The notes under the pieces were generated by a model. The model saw nothing but the letters and a program-made list of their open reading frames with translations, was not told where the DNA came from and did not search any database. Of a stretch of 64,000 bases of DNA, positions 48,362-58,070 are shown one piece after another. The DNA is from Aquabacterium parvum. GTDB lineage: Bacteria; Pseudomonadota; Gammaproteobacteria; Burkholderiales; Burkholderiaceae_C. Positions within the stretch are counted from its first letter, which is position 1; each line of letters begins with the position of its first letter. The DNA lies in assembly GCF_001447195.1 (NCBI RefSeq), contig NZ_LFRI01000084.1:62001-126000 (forward strand). The letters are read 5' to 3'. Both the position numbers and the translations under genes were made by a program.

Positions 48362-49384
48362 TCACTCGTAGCCGTAAGTGCGCAAGCGGGCGTCGTCGTC
48401 GGCCCAGCCGGAGCGCACCTTCACCCAGATCTCCAGGAAGACCTTGCGGCCCATCAGGCGCTCGAGCTCGGTGCGGGCCTCGGTGCCGATGCGCTTGAGG
48501 CGCTCGCCCTTGTCGCCGATGATCATGCCCTTGTGCTGCTCGCGCTCGACGATGATGGTCGCGGCGATGCGCACCAGTCCCGTGGACTTGGGCTTGCCCG
48601 CAGGCGGCGGCTCGTCGGTGTACTGGTCGATGACCACCGTCGAGGTGTAGGGCAACTCGTCGCCCGTCAGGCGAAAAAGCTTCTCGCGGATCATCTCACT
48701 GGCCAGGAACCGGTCGGTTCGGTCGGTCAGCGCGTCGGCGTCGTACCACCAGCCTTGCTCGGGCAGGTAGGGGCGGACGATGTCCAGCAGTCGATCAGGG
48801 TCGCCTTCTCGCTTGGCGGTCAGCGGCACGTACTCGGCAAACGGGAAGCGCTCCTGCATGGCCTGCAGCCACGGGAAAAGCTCTTCGCGGCTCTTGACCA
48901 TGTCCAGCTTGTTGGCCACCAGCAGCACCGGGCGGTCTTTGGGCAAGAGGGCCAGCACCTGTGCATCGTCGGGCCCGAAGCGCCCGGCCTCGACCAGGAA
49001 CAGCACGATGGCGACGTCGGACAGCGTGGCCTGCACCGTTTTGTTGAGGTTGCGGTTGAGCGCCGCCGTGCCGCGAACCGTGTGTCGCGTCTGAAAGCCC
49101 GGCGTGTCAACGAAGACGTACTGCGTGTCGCCCTTGGTGCAGATGCCGGTGATGCGGTGGCGCGTGGTTTGTGCCTTGCGCGAGGTGATCGACACCTTCT
49201 GCCCCACCAACGCGTTCATCAGCGTGGACTTGCCCACGTTGGGCCGCCCGACGATGGCGATCAGCCCGCAGCGCTGCTCGGAAGCCGGCACGGCCTGCGC
49301 CCCTTCACCAGAGCGGGCCGTGGACAACTGGGCCAGCATCTGGTCGAGCGAGGGGTTGAGGTCTTCGGTGGGCTTTTTCGGCAT
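48362..49384 (-). CDS. era: Era GTPase
   Basis: Era binds 16S rRNA and helps 30S maturation. The 340-residue protein has a G domain with [10 protein letters not shown] and [14 protein letters not shown], and a C-terminal KH domain ([20 protein letters not shown]). About 40 N-terminal residues precede the usual start. ATG 49384 ([11 protein letters not shown]) is used; the frame runs open upstream into rnc but shows no Era similarity. It follows rnc by 64 bases. Confidence 0.96.
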   Translation of the reverse strand: MPKKPTEDLNPSLDQMLAQLSTARSGEGAQAVPASEQRCGLIAIVGRPNVGKSTLMNALVGQKVSITSRKAQTTRHRITGICTKGDTQYVFVDTPGFQTRHTVRGTAALNRNLNKTVQATLSDVAIVLFLVEAGRFGPDDAQVLALLPKDRPVLLVANKLDMVKSREELFPWLQAMQERFPFAEYVPLTAKREGDPDRLLDIVRPYLPEQGWWYDADALTDRTDRFLASEMIREKLFRLTGDELPYTSTVVIDQYTDEPPPAGKPKSTGLVRIAATIIVEREQHKGMIIGDKGERLKRIGTEARTELERLMGRKVFLEIWVKVRSGWADDDARLRTYGYE

Positions 49385-49448
49385 GGCGGGTTGGTAGCGG
49401 TGTTCGGAGCGAGGATGGGGCTGCGGCCGCCCCCCACGATGAGCGAGA

Positions 49449-50246
49449 TCAGGCTTTGTCGGGTTCACCTGGCGGTCGGGCGGGGCGCGACCTGGCCGGC
49501 TTGCGCACCACGACCACCTGACTCGCCGCGGCTTTGGGTGCGGCAAGACGGTCCGACGGCAAGGCCATGGCCTGCTGCAAAGCGACTTGTGCCGCCGCCT
49601 GCTCAGCCGCCCGACGGGACGTGCCCTCGCCGCTCACCCGAATGCCCAGATCAGGCAAAGCGCACGACACCACGAACACCTGCTCGTGGGCCTTGCCGCG
49701 CGTTGCTTCGATGCCGTAGGTGGGCACGGGCATCTTGCGCCCCTGCAGCCATTCCTGCAAGGCGGTCTTGGCATCTTTGGCCCAGACCTCGAGCGAGCCG
49801 CTTTCATCGAGCACGGGCTCGAACAACCTCAGCACCAGCGCGCGCGCGGCGTCAAAACCCGCGTCCACGTACACGGCGCCGATGATGGCTTCCAGGGCGT
49901 CGGCCAGGATGGACGGCCTTTGCGCTCCACCACCTTTGGCTTCGCCCTCGGACAGTCGCAGGACCTCGGGCAGGCCCAAGGACACCGCCAGCCGGTGCAA
50001 CATGTCCTGGCGCACCAGGTGAGCGCGCACGCGCGTCAGGTCCCCCTCGGCGCCCTGCGTGAAGCGCGCGTAGAGCAAGGTGGACACCCCCAACTCCAGC
50101 ACTGCATCGCCCAGGAACTCCAGGCGCTCGTAGTGATCGGCACCGAAGCTCTTGTGGGTGACCGCCCGCTGCAGCAGGCCTGGCTCGGCAAAGGCATGAC
50201 CCAAGCGCTGCTGCAAAGCCAGCAAAGCAGGTGACAGCGTTGGCAT
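49449..50246 (-). CDS. rnc: RNase III
   Basis: The RNase III domain (signature [14 protein letters not shown], with catalytic acids around EFLGDAVLE and [15 protein letters not shown]) is followed by a double-stranded RNA-binding domain ([14 protein letters not shown] to the [13 protein letters not shown] helix) and an Arg/Pro/Lys-rich tail. It cuts rRNA precursors and some mRNAs. Start ATG 50246 gives 265 residues; a further ATG four codons upstream is possible. Confidence 0.96.
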   Translation of the reverse strand: MPTLSPALLALQQRLGHAFAEPGLLQRAVTHKSFGADHYERLEFLGDAVLELGVSTLLYARFTQGAEGDLTRVRAHLVRQDMLHRLAVSLGLPEVLRLSEGEAKGGGAQRPSILADALEAIIGAVYVDAGFDAARALVLRLFEPVLDESGSLEVWAKDAKTALQEWLQGRKMPVPTYGIEATRGKAHEQVFVVSCALPDLGIRVSGEGTSRRAAEQAAAQVALQQAMALPSDRLAAPKAAASQVVVVRKPARSRPARPPGEPDKA

Positions 50247-50310
50247 CGGCGCCCCCATCAGGCGAGCAGCGCGCCAGAGCGCGGGCCCGTGGAGACACCC
50301 CAAAGACAAA

Positions 50311-50328
50311 GGGCCTGAAACCAGGCCC
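50311..50328 (-). terminator. Hairpin between the DUF4845 gene and rnc
   Basis: Perfect 7-bp arms GGGCCTG (50311-50317) and CAGGCCC (50322-50328) with a 4-base loop, extended by a few imperfect pairs, lie 65 bases before rnc. On the minus strand only a broken T-run (TTTGTCTTT) follows, so it may terminate weakly or act as a processing or attenuation site. The E. coli rnc leader carries an RNase III-cleaved hairpin, but this stem looks too short for typical RNase III cutting. Confidence 0.45.
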
Positions 50329-50361
50329 GTTCGTCAAGGGATCCGAAGATGGCCTGCAGGC

Positions 50362-50760
50362 TCACTTGGATTGCCCTTCGAACTTGATCACCAGGTAGAC
50401 CGGATCGACCAGCTCGATCTCCTTGTCGTAGGCAAACCGGATGACGATCTGTTCGTTTTCCTTGGTGATGTCCAGGTCACGGCCACTCTTGATGGCCTCG
50501 ACACCGTACTCGATCTGAGCGGCGCGGTCATAAGACGCTCGGATGTCGGCCACCGTGCTGCCGCCCTCTTTGGCTGCCTTGTTGACCATGCCCGTGATGG
50601 TCTGGTACTCCAGCAAGGCGGGCGTGACCTTCATGCCGATCAGGGCGACCACACAGATGACGAAGGACCAGGCCAGCAGGCCGATCATCGTGATGCCACG
50701 CTGAGCACGCGGGAGCCGCTTGACCGAACGCTGACAGGACATGACAGTCGAAGGAAACAT
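50362..50760 (-). CDS. DUF4845 single-pass membrane protein
   Basis: A 132-residue protein with an RGITMIGLLAWSFVICVVALIGMK membrane segment (about 21-44; prepilin-like start) and a C-terminal soluble part. Such DUF4845 proteins sit between lepB and rnc in many Burkholderiales and have no known function. The RG-x4 pattern before the hydrophobic stretch recalls prepilin cleavage sites but lacks the usual F/M-E at the +1/+5 positions. AGGA before ATG 50760 supports that start. Confidence 0.85.
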   Translation of the reverse strand: MFPSTVMSCQRSVKRLPRAQRGITMIGLLAWSFVICVVALIGMKVTPALLEYQTITGMVNKAAKEGGSTVADIRASYDRAAQIEYGVEAIKSGRDLDITKENEQIVIRFAYDKEIELVDPVYLVIKFEGQSK

Positions 50761-50786
50761 GGGCGTGATCCTGAAAATGCGAAGGT

Positions 50787-51758
50787 TCAGTGGAAGAAAC
50801 CAATGCGCTTGACGTCGCTGAAATTCATCCAGATGACGAAGGCCTTGCCAACCAGGTTGCGATCGGGCACAAAGCCCCAGTAGCGTGAGTCAAGCGAATT
50901 GTCTCGGTTGTCACCCATGGCGAAATAATGGCCAGCAGGCACTTTGCACACCATGCCTTCACCACTGTAGCTGCAGTTTTCTTTCATCGGGAAGTCCTCG
51001 ATCGACTGCGGCGGCACAAAAGGCGGCCGATCCCGGTCGATGAGGATGTTGTGCTTGACCTCGCCGAGCTTCTCGCTGTACTGCTGGGTGTACCGCATGC
51101 TGTCGGCGTCGTAGTACTCGGCCCCGGCCTCCAGCTCCACCGGCTGCCCGTTGACCGTCAGGCGCTTGTTGACGTAGGCAATGGTGTCCCCTGGCAGGCC
51201 CACCACGCGCTTGATGTAGTCCATGCTGGGGTTGACCGGGTAGCGAAAGACCACCACGTCACCGCGCTGAGGTTCGTTGTTGTCGATGATCTTCTGGTTG
51301 ATCACCGGCAAGCGGATGCCGTAGTGAAACTTGTTGACCAGGATGAGGTCACCCACCACCAGCGTCGGCATCATCGAGCCCGAAGGGATCTTGAACGGCT
51401 CGAACAGGAACGAGCGCATCAGGAAGACCGCGCAGATCACCGGGAACAGGCCGGCGGTCCAGTCCAGCCACCAGGGCTGCATCAGCAGGCGGTCGCGCGC
51501 GATGCCGATGTTGCCGTCGACATCGCCGATGCCTTGCGTGGCCAGCGACACGCGGCGCGCCTGATCCTGCGCCACCAGCTGGGCCGCAGCGGCCTCGCGA
51601 TCGGGGCGGAACTTGAACTTCTCGGCCAGCCAGTAAGCCAGCGTCACGACGGTCAGGATGAACAGCAGCAACGAGAAGTTCCCGTGCCAGTGCCCCAGAA
51701 ACCAGCCCCCCAGGTACGCAGCCAGGGCCGCGTACAGCAATCCGGTGATCAGACTCAT
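50787..51758 (-). CDS. lepB: Signal peptidase I
   Basis: A 323-residue leader peptidase with membrane helices at about 3-21, 29-46 and 103-118, the catalytic Ser128 in IPSGSMMPTL and Lys183 in DYIKRVVGLPGD, and the GDNRDNSLDSRYWG box. It cleaves signal peptides of exported proteins. A Cys-containing loop (about 280-290) precedes GDNRDNS. It follows lepA by 26 bases, the normal lepA-lepB pair. Confidence 0.96.
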   Translation of the reverse strand: MSLITGLLYAALAAYLGGWFLGHWHGNFSLLLFILTVVTLAYWLAEKFKFRPDREAAAAQLVAQDQARRVSLATQGIGDVDGNIGIARDRLLMQPWWLDWTAGLFPVICAVFLMRSFLFEPFKIPSGSMMPTLVVGDLILVNKFHYGIRLPVINQKIIDNNEPQRGDVVVFRYPVNPSMDYIKRVVGLPGDTIAYVNKRLTVNGQPVELEAGAEYYDADSMRYTQQYSEKLGEVKHNILIDRDRPPFVPPQSIEDFPMKENCSYSGEGMVCKVPAGHYFAMGDNRDNSLDSRYWGFVPDRNLVGKAFVIWMNFSDVKRIGFFH

Positions 51759-51784
51759 TTGTGTAGTTTGCTTGTGGTGATCGA

Positions 51785-53593
<1,809 letters not shown>

Positions 53594-53628
53594 AAAAAAA
53601 AGGCACGTCCAAAGATGTGACGCGCCTT
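53594..53628 (-). terminator. Terminator-shaped hairpin abutting the lepA start codon
   Basis: On the minus strand the arms AAGGCGCGTC and GACGTGCCTT (+ strand 53619-53628 and 53600-53609, one mismatch, 9-base loop) are followed by a run of T complementary to A's at 53594-53601, and then immediately by the lepA ATG. This has the form of an intrinsic terminator. It lies between the degQ region and lepA, so it may stop upstream transcription, or attenuate lepA. Confidence 0.7.
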
Positions 53629-53916
53629 CCAACAAAAACGTATGGCAACTGCTTGTTGGACCTCCATTGTACCGAAGGTCCCTTCCGCAAGGGCTCTTTG
53701 CAAGCCTCGGGCGGTGGCTTGCCGGCCGGGACGATGACGTTATTCACATCTTGTCCACAGGCTCGTGTGGGTAAGTCGGGCGTCGGCTCCGCTGTGGGAT
53801 CGGAGGTTTCCGGCAGGGCGGATTGTAGCCACAAACCCCCGCCGCCCCCGGACTTATCAACATCGCTCACCGATGTGTGAGCCGCCCAACAACCCCATGA
53901 ACAGCTCAGGATTGCA
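53629..53916. other. lepA-degQ gap, no gene; possible regulatory sites
   Basis: No gene is convincing. The stretch holds TTATTCACA (53740-53748) and TTGTCCACA (53751-53759), the first matching the DnaA-box pattern TTATNCACA and the second one base away from TTATCCACA-like pattern, in the same orientation. TTATCAACA (53854-53862) is a poorer match. An inverted repeat ACATCG-CTCAC-CGATGT lies at 53860-53876. The lepA promoter is presumably here, but no clear -35/-10 is seen. Confidence 0.5.
53740..53759 (+). promoter_or_regulatory. Pair of DnaA-box-like sequences
   Basis: TTATTCACA and TTGTCCACA lie 11 bases apart (start to start), about one helical turn, in the same orientation. One fits TTATNCACA; the other differs at one position. 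They lie outside any gene. Two chance matches in a short GC-rich gap are possible. Confidence 0.35.
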
Positions 53917-53918
53917 AG

Positions 53919-53940
53919 AAAAAAGGCCCCGAGGGGCCTT
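53919..53940 (-). terminator. Rho-independent terminator after degQ
   Basis: On the minus strand a stem AAGGCC/GGCCTT-type palindrome (53923-53940, GC-rich core with C-G pairs closing a small loop) is followed by a T-run complementary to A's at 53919-53924. It lies about 20 bases after the degQ stop. Confidence 0.8.
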
Positions 53941-53959
53941 GGGTCGGGTCAGCACCCGC

Positions 53960-55507
53960 TCACTTGCCGGGACGGATCACGGCGTACTGGGCCCAGTCGC
54001 CACGGCGCACCAGCACGCTCACCGGGCGGTTCTTGTCGAGCTTGGCCAGCACGGACTCGAAGTCCTTGGCGCTGGCGATCTGCACGTTGGCGACGGCCAG
54101 GATGATGTCTCCGGGCCGCAAGCCAGCGCGAGCGGCGGGGCCCTGCGCATCTTCGACCAGCACCCCACCGTTTTGCTTGAGCTCACGCTTTTGCTCTGCG
54201 CTGAGGTCGGTTACGTTCAAGCCCAGCAGCGAAGCCGCCACCTTGGCCGGCTTGGCAGCCTCCTGCTCAGCCTTGGCCTTGGGGCCATCCATCTCGGCGA
54301 CGGTGATGCTCAGGTCCTTGTAGCCGCCTCGGCGGAACACCTGCAAGGTGGCCTTCGTGCCAGGCTTGGTGGCCGCCACCTGACGAGACAGGTCTGCGGG
54401 CTTTTCGATCGGTTGACCGTTGAAGCGGGTGACGATGTCGCCAGCTTCGAGGCCTGCCTTGTCGGCGGGCGTGCCCGGCTCGACCGCTTGCACCAGCGCC
54501 CCCTCGGCCTTGGCCAGGCCGATGGAGTCGGCCACGTCCTTGGTGACCTGGCCGATGGAAACGCCGATGCGACCGCGGGTGACCTTGCCACCCGAGCGCA
54601 GCTGATCAGCCACCTTCACCGCGTCGTCAATCGGGATGGACAGCGAAATGCCCATGAAACCACCCGAGCGGCTGAGGATCTGCGAGTTGATGCCCACCAC
54701 CTCGCCGCGCATGTTGATCAACGGGCCACCCGAATTGCCGGGGTTCACGGCCACGTCGGTCTGGATGAAGCGGATTTCTTCACCCGTGTCACGCGCCTTG
54801 GCGCTGACGATGCCGGACGTCACGGTGTTCTCCAGGCCAAAAGGCGTGCCGATGGCCATGACCCATTCGCCCACCCTCAGGCGGTTGACATCGCCCACCA
54901 CCACGGCAGGCAACCTGGATGCCTCGATTTTCAGCACGGCCACATCGGTGCGCTTGTCGGCGCCGACGACCTTGGCCTTGAACTCGCGCTTGTCGGTCAG
55001 GGTGACGTAGACCTCGTCGGCGCCCTCGACCACGTGGGCGTTGGTCATCACGAAGCCGTCTTGGCTCAGGATGAAGCCCGAACCCAGCCCACGCGGGCGC
55101 TCCTCGCCCTGTGAGCCGCCCTGCTCTCCCCCCTTGCGAGGCGCGCTGCGACGCTGATCAGGCATGGGCACGCCGAAAAAGCGCTTGAAGAACTCGCGCA
55201 TCTGGGCATCGGCCTCGTCACCCTCGCCGTCCTCGTCGCCCACGCGCTGAGTCGTTCGGATGCTGACCACGGAGGGGCCGACCTTCTCGACCAACTCGGT
55301 GAAGTCAGGCAGCCCCTTGACCAGCGAAGGTGCGTTGGCCGGCGCCACCTGAGCAATCGATGCGACCGGCGCTTGCTGCGCTTGCGAGGAATGGGGAAAC
55401 AGGCTGGAGCTCAGCATGAGCCCCACAGCGGACACCACTGCACCGACGACGAGCGTGCGGCGGATGACGGACGGGGTGGAGGTAACGCTCATTTGCTTGG
55501 ATGACAT
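53960..55507 (-). CDS. degQ: DegQ/MucD-type periplasmic serine protease
   Basis: A Do/HtrA family protease with a signal peptide or anchor (about 16-45), the catalytic triad His158 (TNAHVVEG), Asp188 (KRTDVAVLK) and Ser259 (GNSGGPL), then two PDZ domains (about 285-375 and 425-515). It degrades or refolds misfolded periplasmic proteins and acts in envelope stress control; in Pseudomonas the mucD gene follows mucABC. Here it follows rseA but behind a terminator, so it probably has its own promoter. Start ATG 55507 (515 residues) is a choice among three ATGs (55576, 55507, 55492). Confidence 0.94.
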   Translation of the reverse strand: MSSKQMSVTSTPSVIRRTLVVGAVVSAVGLMLSSSLFPHSSQAQQAPVASIAQVAPANAPSLVKGLPDFTELVEKVGPSVVSIRTTQRVGDEDGEGDEADAQMREFFKRFFGVPMPDQRRSAPRKGGEQGGSQGEERPRGLGSGFILSQDGFVMTNAHVVEGADEVYVTLTDKREFKAKVVGADKRTDVAVLKIEASRLPAVVVGDVNRLRVGEWVMAIGTPFGLENTVTSGIVSAKARDTGEEIRFIQTDVAVNPGNSGGPLINMRGEVVGINSQILSRSGGFMGISLSIPIDDAVKVADQLRSGGKVTRGRIGVSIGQVTKDVADSIGLAKAEGALVQAVEPGTPADKAGLEAGDIVTRFNGQPIEKPADLSRQVAATKPGTKATLQVFRRGGYKDLSITVAEMDGPKAKAEQEAAKPAKVAASLLGLNVTDLSAEQKRELKQNGGVLVEDAQGPAARAGLRPGDIILAVANVQIASAKDFESVLAKLDKNRPVSVLVRRGDWAQYAVIRPGK

Positions 55508-55598
55508 GGATGTCAGGACCTTGTGAAAGCGATGCGGATGATGACGAAACGTCACAGGCGTGAGTTTGGACGACATTGCGTTTCGCCATCACGTCTGC

Positions 55599-55632
55599 AC
55601 GTGAAGATGGGTGAACCGTTGGACGTGAAGAT
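55599..55632. repeat. Direct repeat upstream of degQ
   Basis: ACGTGAAGAT occurs at 55599-55608 and 55623-55632, same orientation, 24 bases apart start to start, about two helical turns. It lies 90-125 bases upstream of the degQ start, between it and the rseA terminator. It may be regulator sites. No good sigma-E-type promoter was found between them and the gene. Confidence 0.4.
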
Positions 55633-55658
55633 GCGTTCGCAGATGCGCCCGGCACCCC

Positions 55659-55697
55659 AAAAAACAAGGCACCGCGAGGGCAGAGCCAACGCGGTGC
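55659..55697 (-). terminator. Rho-independent terminator after rseA
   Basis: A perfect 8-bp stem, GCACCGCG (55669-55676) and CGCGGTGC (55690-55697), 13-base loop, lies just downstream of the rseA stop at 55716. On the minus strand it is followed by CTTG and a run of six T's. It would separate rpoE-rseA from degQ. Confidence 0.8.
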
Positions 55698-55715
55698 AGC
55701 GAAAACACAGGTTTG

Positions 55716-56396
55716 TCAGCGATCTGACTCGACCCCAACCCGGATCACATCAGGCCTGTCAGAAAAGGTTTGAGGCGGCTGAGGTTGAGGCAGCTGAGCG
55801 GACATGGCCTGCTCCAGCTTCGGATCCGCCGGCAGCCAGGCGTGGCCCTGCGTGCGCACCGCGCTGAAAGAGCCCCCAGCAGCCAACGCAGAGTTCACGC
55901 CCTCGGGCGTGGCAGCGCCCTCGGACCAACCGACTCCGGAGCGTGCAACCTGCGCACCATCGGGCACCCCAGTCGCCCCCCCCAGGTTCAGGGTCAGGAC
56001 CCCGACGATGACAGCGAAACTGGCTGCCACCGCCATGGGACCAGCCCACATGCGTCGTTTCAGAGGCTGCCCCCCAACAGCTGCGTCGGGTGAGGTCTGC
56101 GGCAGTGCCGCTGCTCGACCCACGGTTTGCGCAGCCTGCGGAGACAAGACCACGGGCTCATCGGCCAAACGCGTGCGCAAACGCTGCAAGAACGCCGCGC
56201 TGTCGCTGCCAGAAGCTTGGTCAGGCGAGCGCATGGTCTCCCCGATCAAGTAATAAGCGTGCCAGGTGGCCCGGGCATCGGGTTGCTGGCGCCATGCGCC
56301 ACAAGCGCGCGCGACCTCGTCGGAATGGGCCTGCCCATCAGCCAGCGCGGACAGGATCTCGCGGGGGATGACGTCGTCGGGCGTGCGTTCGGACAT
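55716..56396 (-). CDS. rseA: RseA/MucA-type anti-sigma factor
   Basis: A 226-residue protein with an N-terminal sigma-binding domain (about 10-65; ILSALADGQAHSDEVARACG), a single membrane helix (about 115-134) and a periplasmic part. It holds the sigma-E factor at the membrane until envelope stress triggers proteolysis. It follows rpoE by about 98 bases. No rseB gene follows it here. Confidence 0.9.
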   Translation of the reverse strand: MSERTPDDVIPREILSALADGQAHSDEVARACGAWRQQPDARATWHAYYLIGETMRSPDQASGSDSAAFLQRLRTRLADEPVVLSPQAAQTVGRAAALPQTSPDAAVGGQPLKRRMWAGPMAVAASFAVIVGVLTLNLGGATGVPDGAQVARSGVGWSEGAATPEGVNSALAAGGSFSAVRTQGHAWLPADPKLEQAMSAQLPQPQPPQTFSDRPDVIRVGVESDR

Positions 56397-56494
56397 GCTG
56401 AGGCTCCAGGTGTTTTCGCCTGCCGGGATCGCAGGCCATGCATGTCAGATTTGTGCCGCCCCAGGCGAGAAAGTTCCCAAGATGTGTCGATTCG

Positions 56495-57199
56495 TCACCA
56501 GCGTTCCCCATCGCGGGTGTCAAGCAAGGGGCGCAAACGCGACGCAATGGCTTCCCGCGCACGGTAGATGCGCGAGCGCACCGTGCCAATCGGGCACTGC
56601 ATGAGCTCGGCAATGTCCTCGTAGCTCATCCCCTCGATCTCGCGAAGCGTGATCGCCTGGCGCAAATCGTCTGAAAGCGACTCGACGGCGGCGTTGACGG
56701 TCTCGGCAATCTGACGGGAAGCCAGCATCGACTCCGGCGTCTCGCCATCGCTCAAATCATTTTCGACGCGCGGTGCGTCATCGTCGTCGTCCGCAGCGCC
56801 TGCCAACGACGACTCAGTGCGCAGGGGGTCTCGCTGCAGGCCGATCATGGCCTTTTTGGCGGTGTTGACGGCGATGCGATAAAGCCAGGTGTAGAAAGCG
56901 CTTTCACCACGGAAACCGGGCAAGGCCCGGTAGGCACGGATGAACGCCTCCTGGGCAATGTCCTCGACCAGGTCCGTGTCGCGCACCATGCGCGCGATGA
57001 GCCGCTCAATGCGGCGCTGGTACTTCACGACCAGCATTTCGAAGGCCCGCTGGTCACCGCGCTGCACGCGCTCCACCAACAAAGCATCCTCATCAACACC
57101 CACCCGGGCAGGACCGACATCTGGCGCGGCGGCATCCGGAAAGGAAGGCAGGCCGGGCGCTGGCGGCAGCGTGTCGGGGTCCTGATCTTTGGGCATCAT
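56495..57199 (-). CDS. rpoE: RpoE (AlgU) extracytoplasmic sigma factor
   Basis: A 234-residue ECF sigma factor with region 2 (VEDIAQEAFIRAYRALPGFRG) and region 4 (ITLREIEGMSYEDIAELMQC). It directs transcription of envelope stress genes. A ~30-residue N-terminal Pro/Asp/Ala extension precedes region 1. ATG overlaps the stop of the YgfX-like gene (ATGA). rseA follows, giving the standard sigma/anti-sigma pair. Confidence 0.95.
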   Translation of the reverse strand: MMPKDQDPDTLPPAPGLPSFPDAAAPDVGPARVGVDEDALLVERVQRGDQRAFEMLVVKYQRRIERLIARMVRDTDLVEDIAQEAFIRAYRALPGFRGESAFYTWLYRIAVNTAKKAMIGLQRDPLRTESSLAGAADDDDDAPRVENDLSDGETPESMLASRQIAETVNAAVESLSDDLRQAITLREIEGMSYEDIAELMQCPIGTVRSRIYRAREAIASRLRPLLDTRDGERW

Positions 57200-58002
57200 G
57201 GCCGCCCTCCGTTTGCGCCATCGGGCTCGCCCACGTCATCGTGCCAGCGTTCAAGCACCTGTGTGGCGGGGAAGCCATCCTCGAAGCGCAGGGGCGCGCT
57301 CGATGGTGTGTCTGCAGAGCGAGGCGACTGACGCGCAGGGCGCGCCGGCTTGGAAGACCGGCTCATGCGAGAGGAAACGGTGTTGGCAACATGCCGCGAT
57401 GATGCCACCAACCCCGCAGGGGGCGAAACGAATGCACCTTGTGACAACACGCGAGCATCGCTGCCAGGCAGGGTCATCGCCGGAGGCAGGCACAACAAGG
57501 TTCGCAGGCGATGCACATCGCCACGAGGACCAGGTTGTGGACCACGATGGTCTTGCAGCCAGATCCAGGCCTGGCGAGAGCCCGACTCCCAGGGCCTGAG
57601 CCTCAAGAGCATGACACGCTGCCAGTCCCACACCAGGCTGACGTCCACGGGTTGGGCGCCCCACTCGTCAACGCGCCAACCACCAGATGGTTCGCCTGAA
57701 CGCAGATTGGCCACAGGCCCCGTCCAGCGCAACGTCAAGGGCACGCCTGGCATGAGCCAACTCCGACCCAGGCGCCACGCGTGATGCAAGCCCAGCGCAC
57801 AAAGGGGCACCGCCAGCACGGAGGCCAGGGTCACATCACGATGCCGCCAGGACTCCAACCAGGTTGCCCCGCACCAGGCGATCAGCGCCAGGGTGCTGGC
57901 CATCAACAAGACCAGACCGAGGCGACGCAGCCAGGGAACATCACCAGCGCCAGGCGAAAGACGCCAGGACGCAGGCCTCAGCAAAGGAGCCAGAACGGAC
58001 AT
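57196..58002 (-). CDS. YgfX-like inner membrane protein
   Basis: A 268-residue protein with two membrane helices in its N-terminal half (about 25-45 and 55-75), then a beta-like middle (GGWRVDEWGAQPVDVSLVWD, WIWLQDHRGP, RLRTLLCLPP) resembling the YgfX family (Cpta_toxin), and a disordered Ser/Arg/Pro-rich tail. E. coli YgfX is a membrane protein paired with SdhE. Here it lies between fabF and rpoE, its overlap with rpoE suggesting co-translation. The family call is moderate; function in this setting is unknown. Confidence 0.65.
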   Translation of the reverse strand: MSVLAPLLRPASWRLSPGAGDVPWLRRLGLVLLMASTLALIAWCGATWLESWRHRDVTLASVLAVPLCALGLHHAWRLGRSWLMPGVPLTLRWTGPVANLRSGEPSGGWRVDEWGAQPVDVSLVWDWQRVMLLRLRPWESGSRQAWIWLQDHRGPQPGPRGDVHRLRTLLCLPPAMTLPGSDARVLSQGAFVSPPAGLVASSRHVANTVSSRMSRSSKPARPARQSPRSADTPSSAPLRFEDGFPATQVLERWHDDVGEPDGANGGRP

Positions 58003-58070
58003 GGATGGGGCAGGATTTCAGCGGGGAAAACCTGCACCTCCCGCTGTCGGTTCAATGGGGACGTGGTGAA

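Noticed and set aside
53740-53876. A replication origin in the lepA-degQ gap
   Set aside because: DnaA-like matches are few, there is no AT-rich unwinding region, and dnaA/dnaN/parAB are not nearby.
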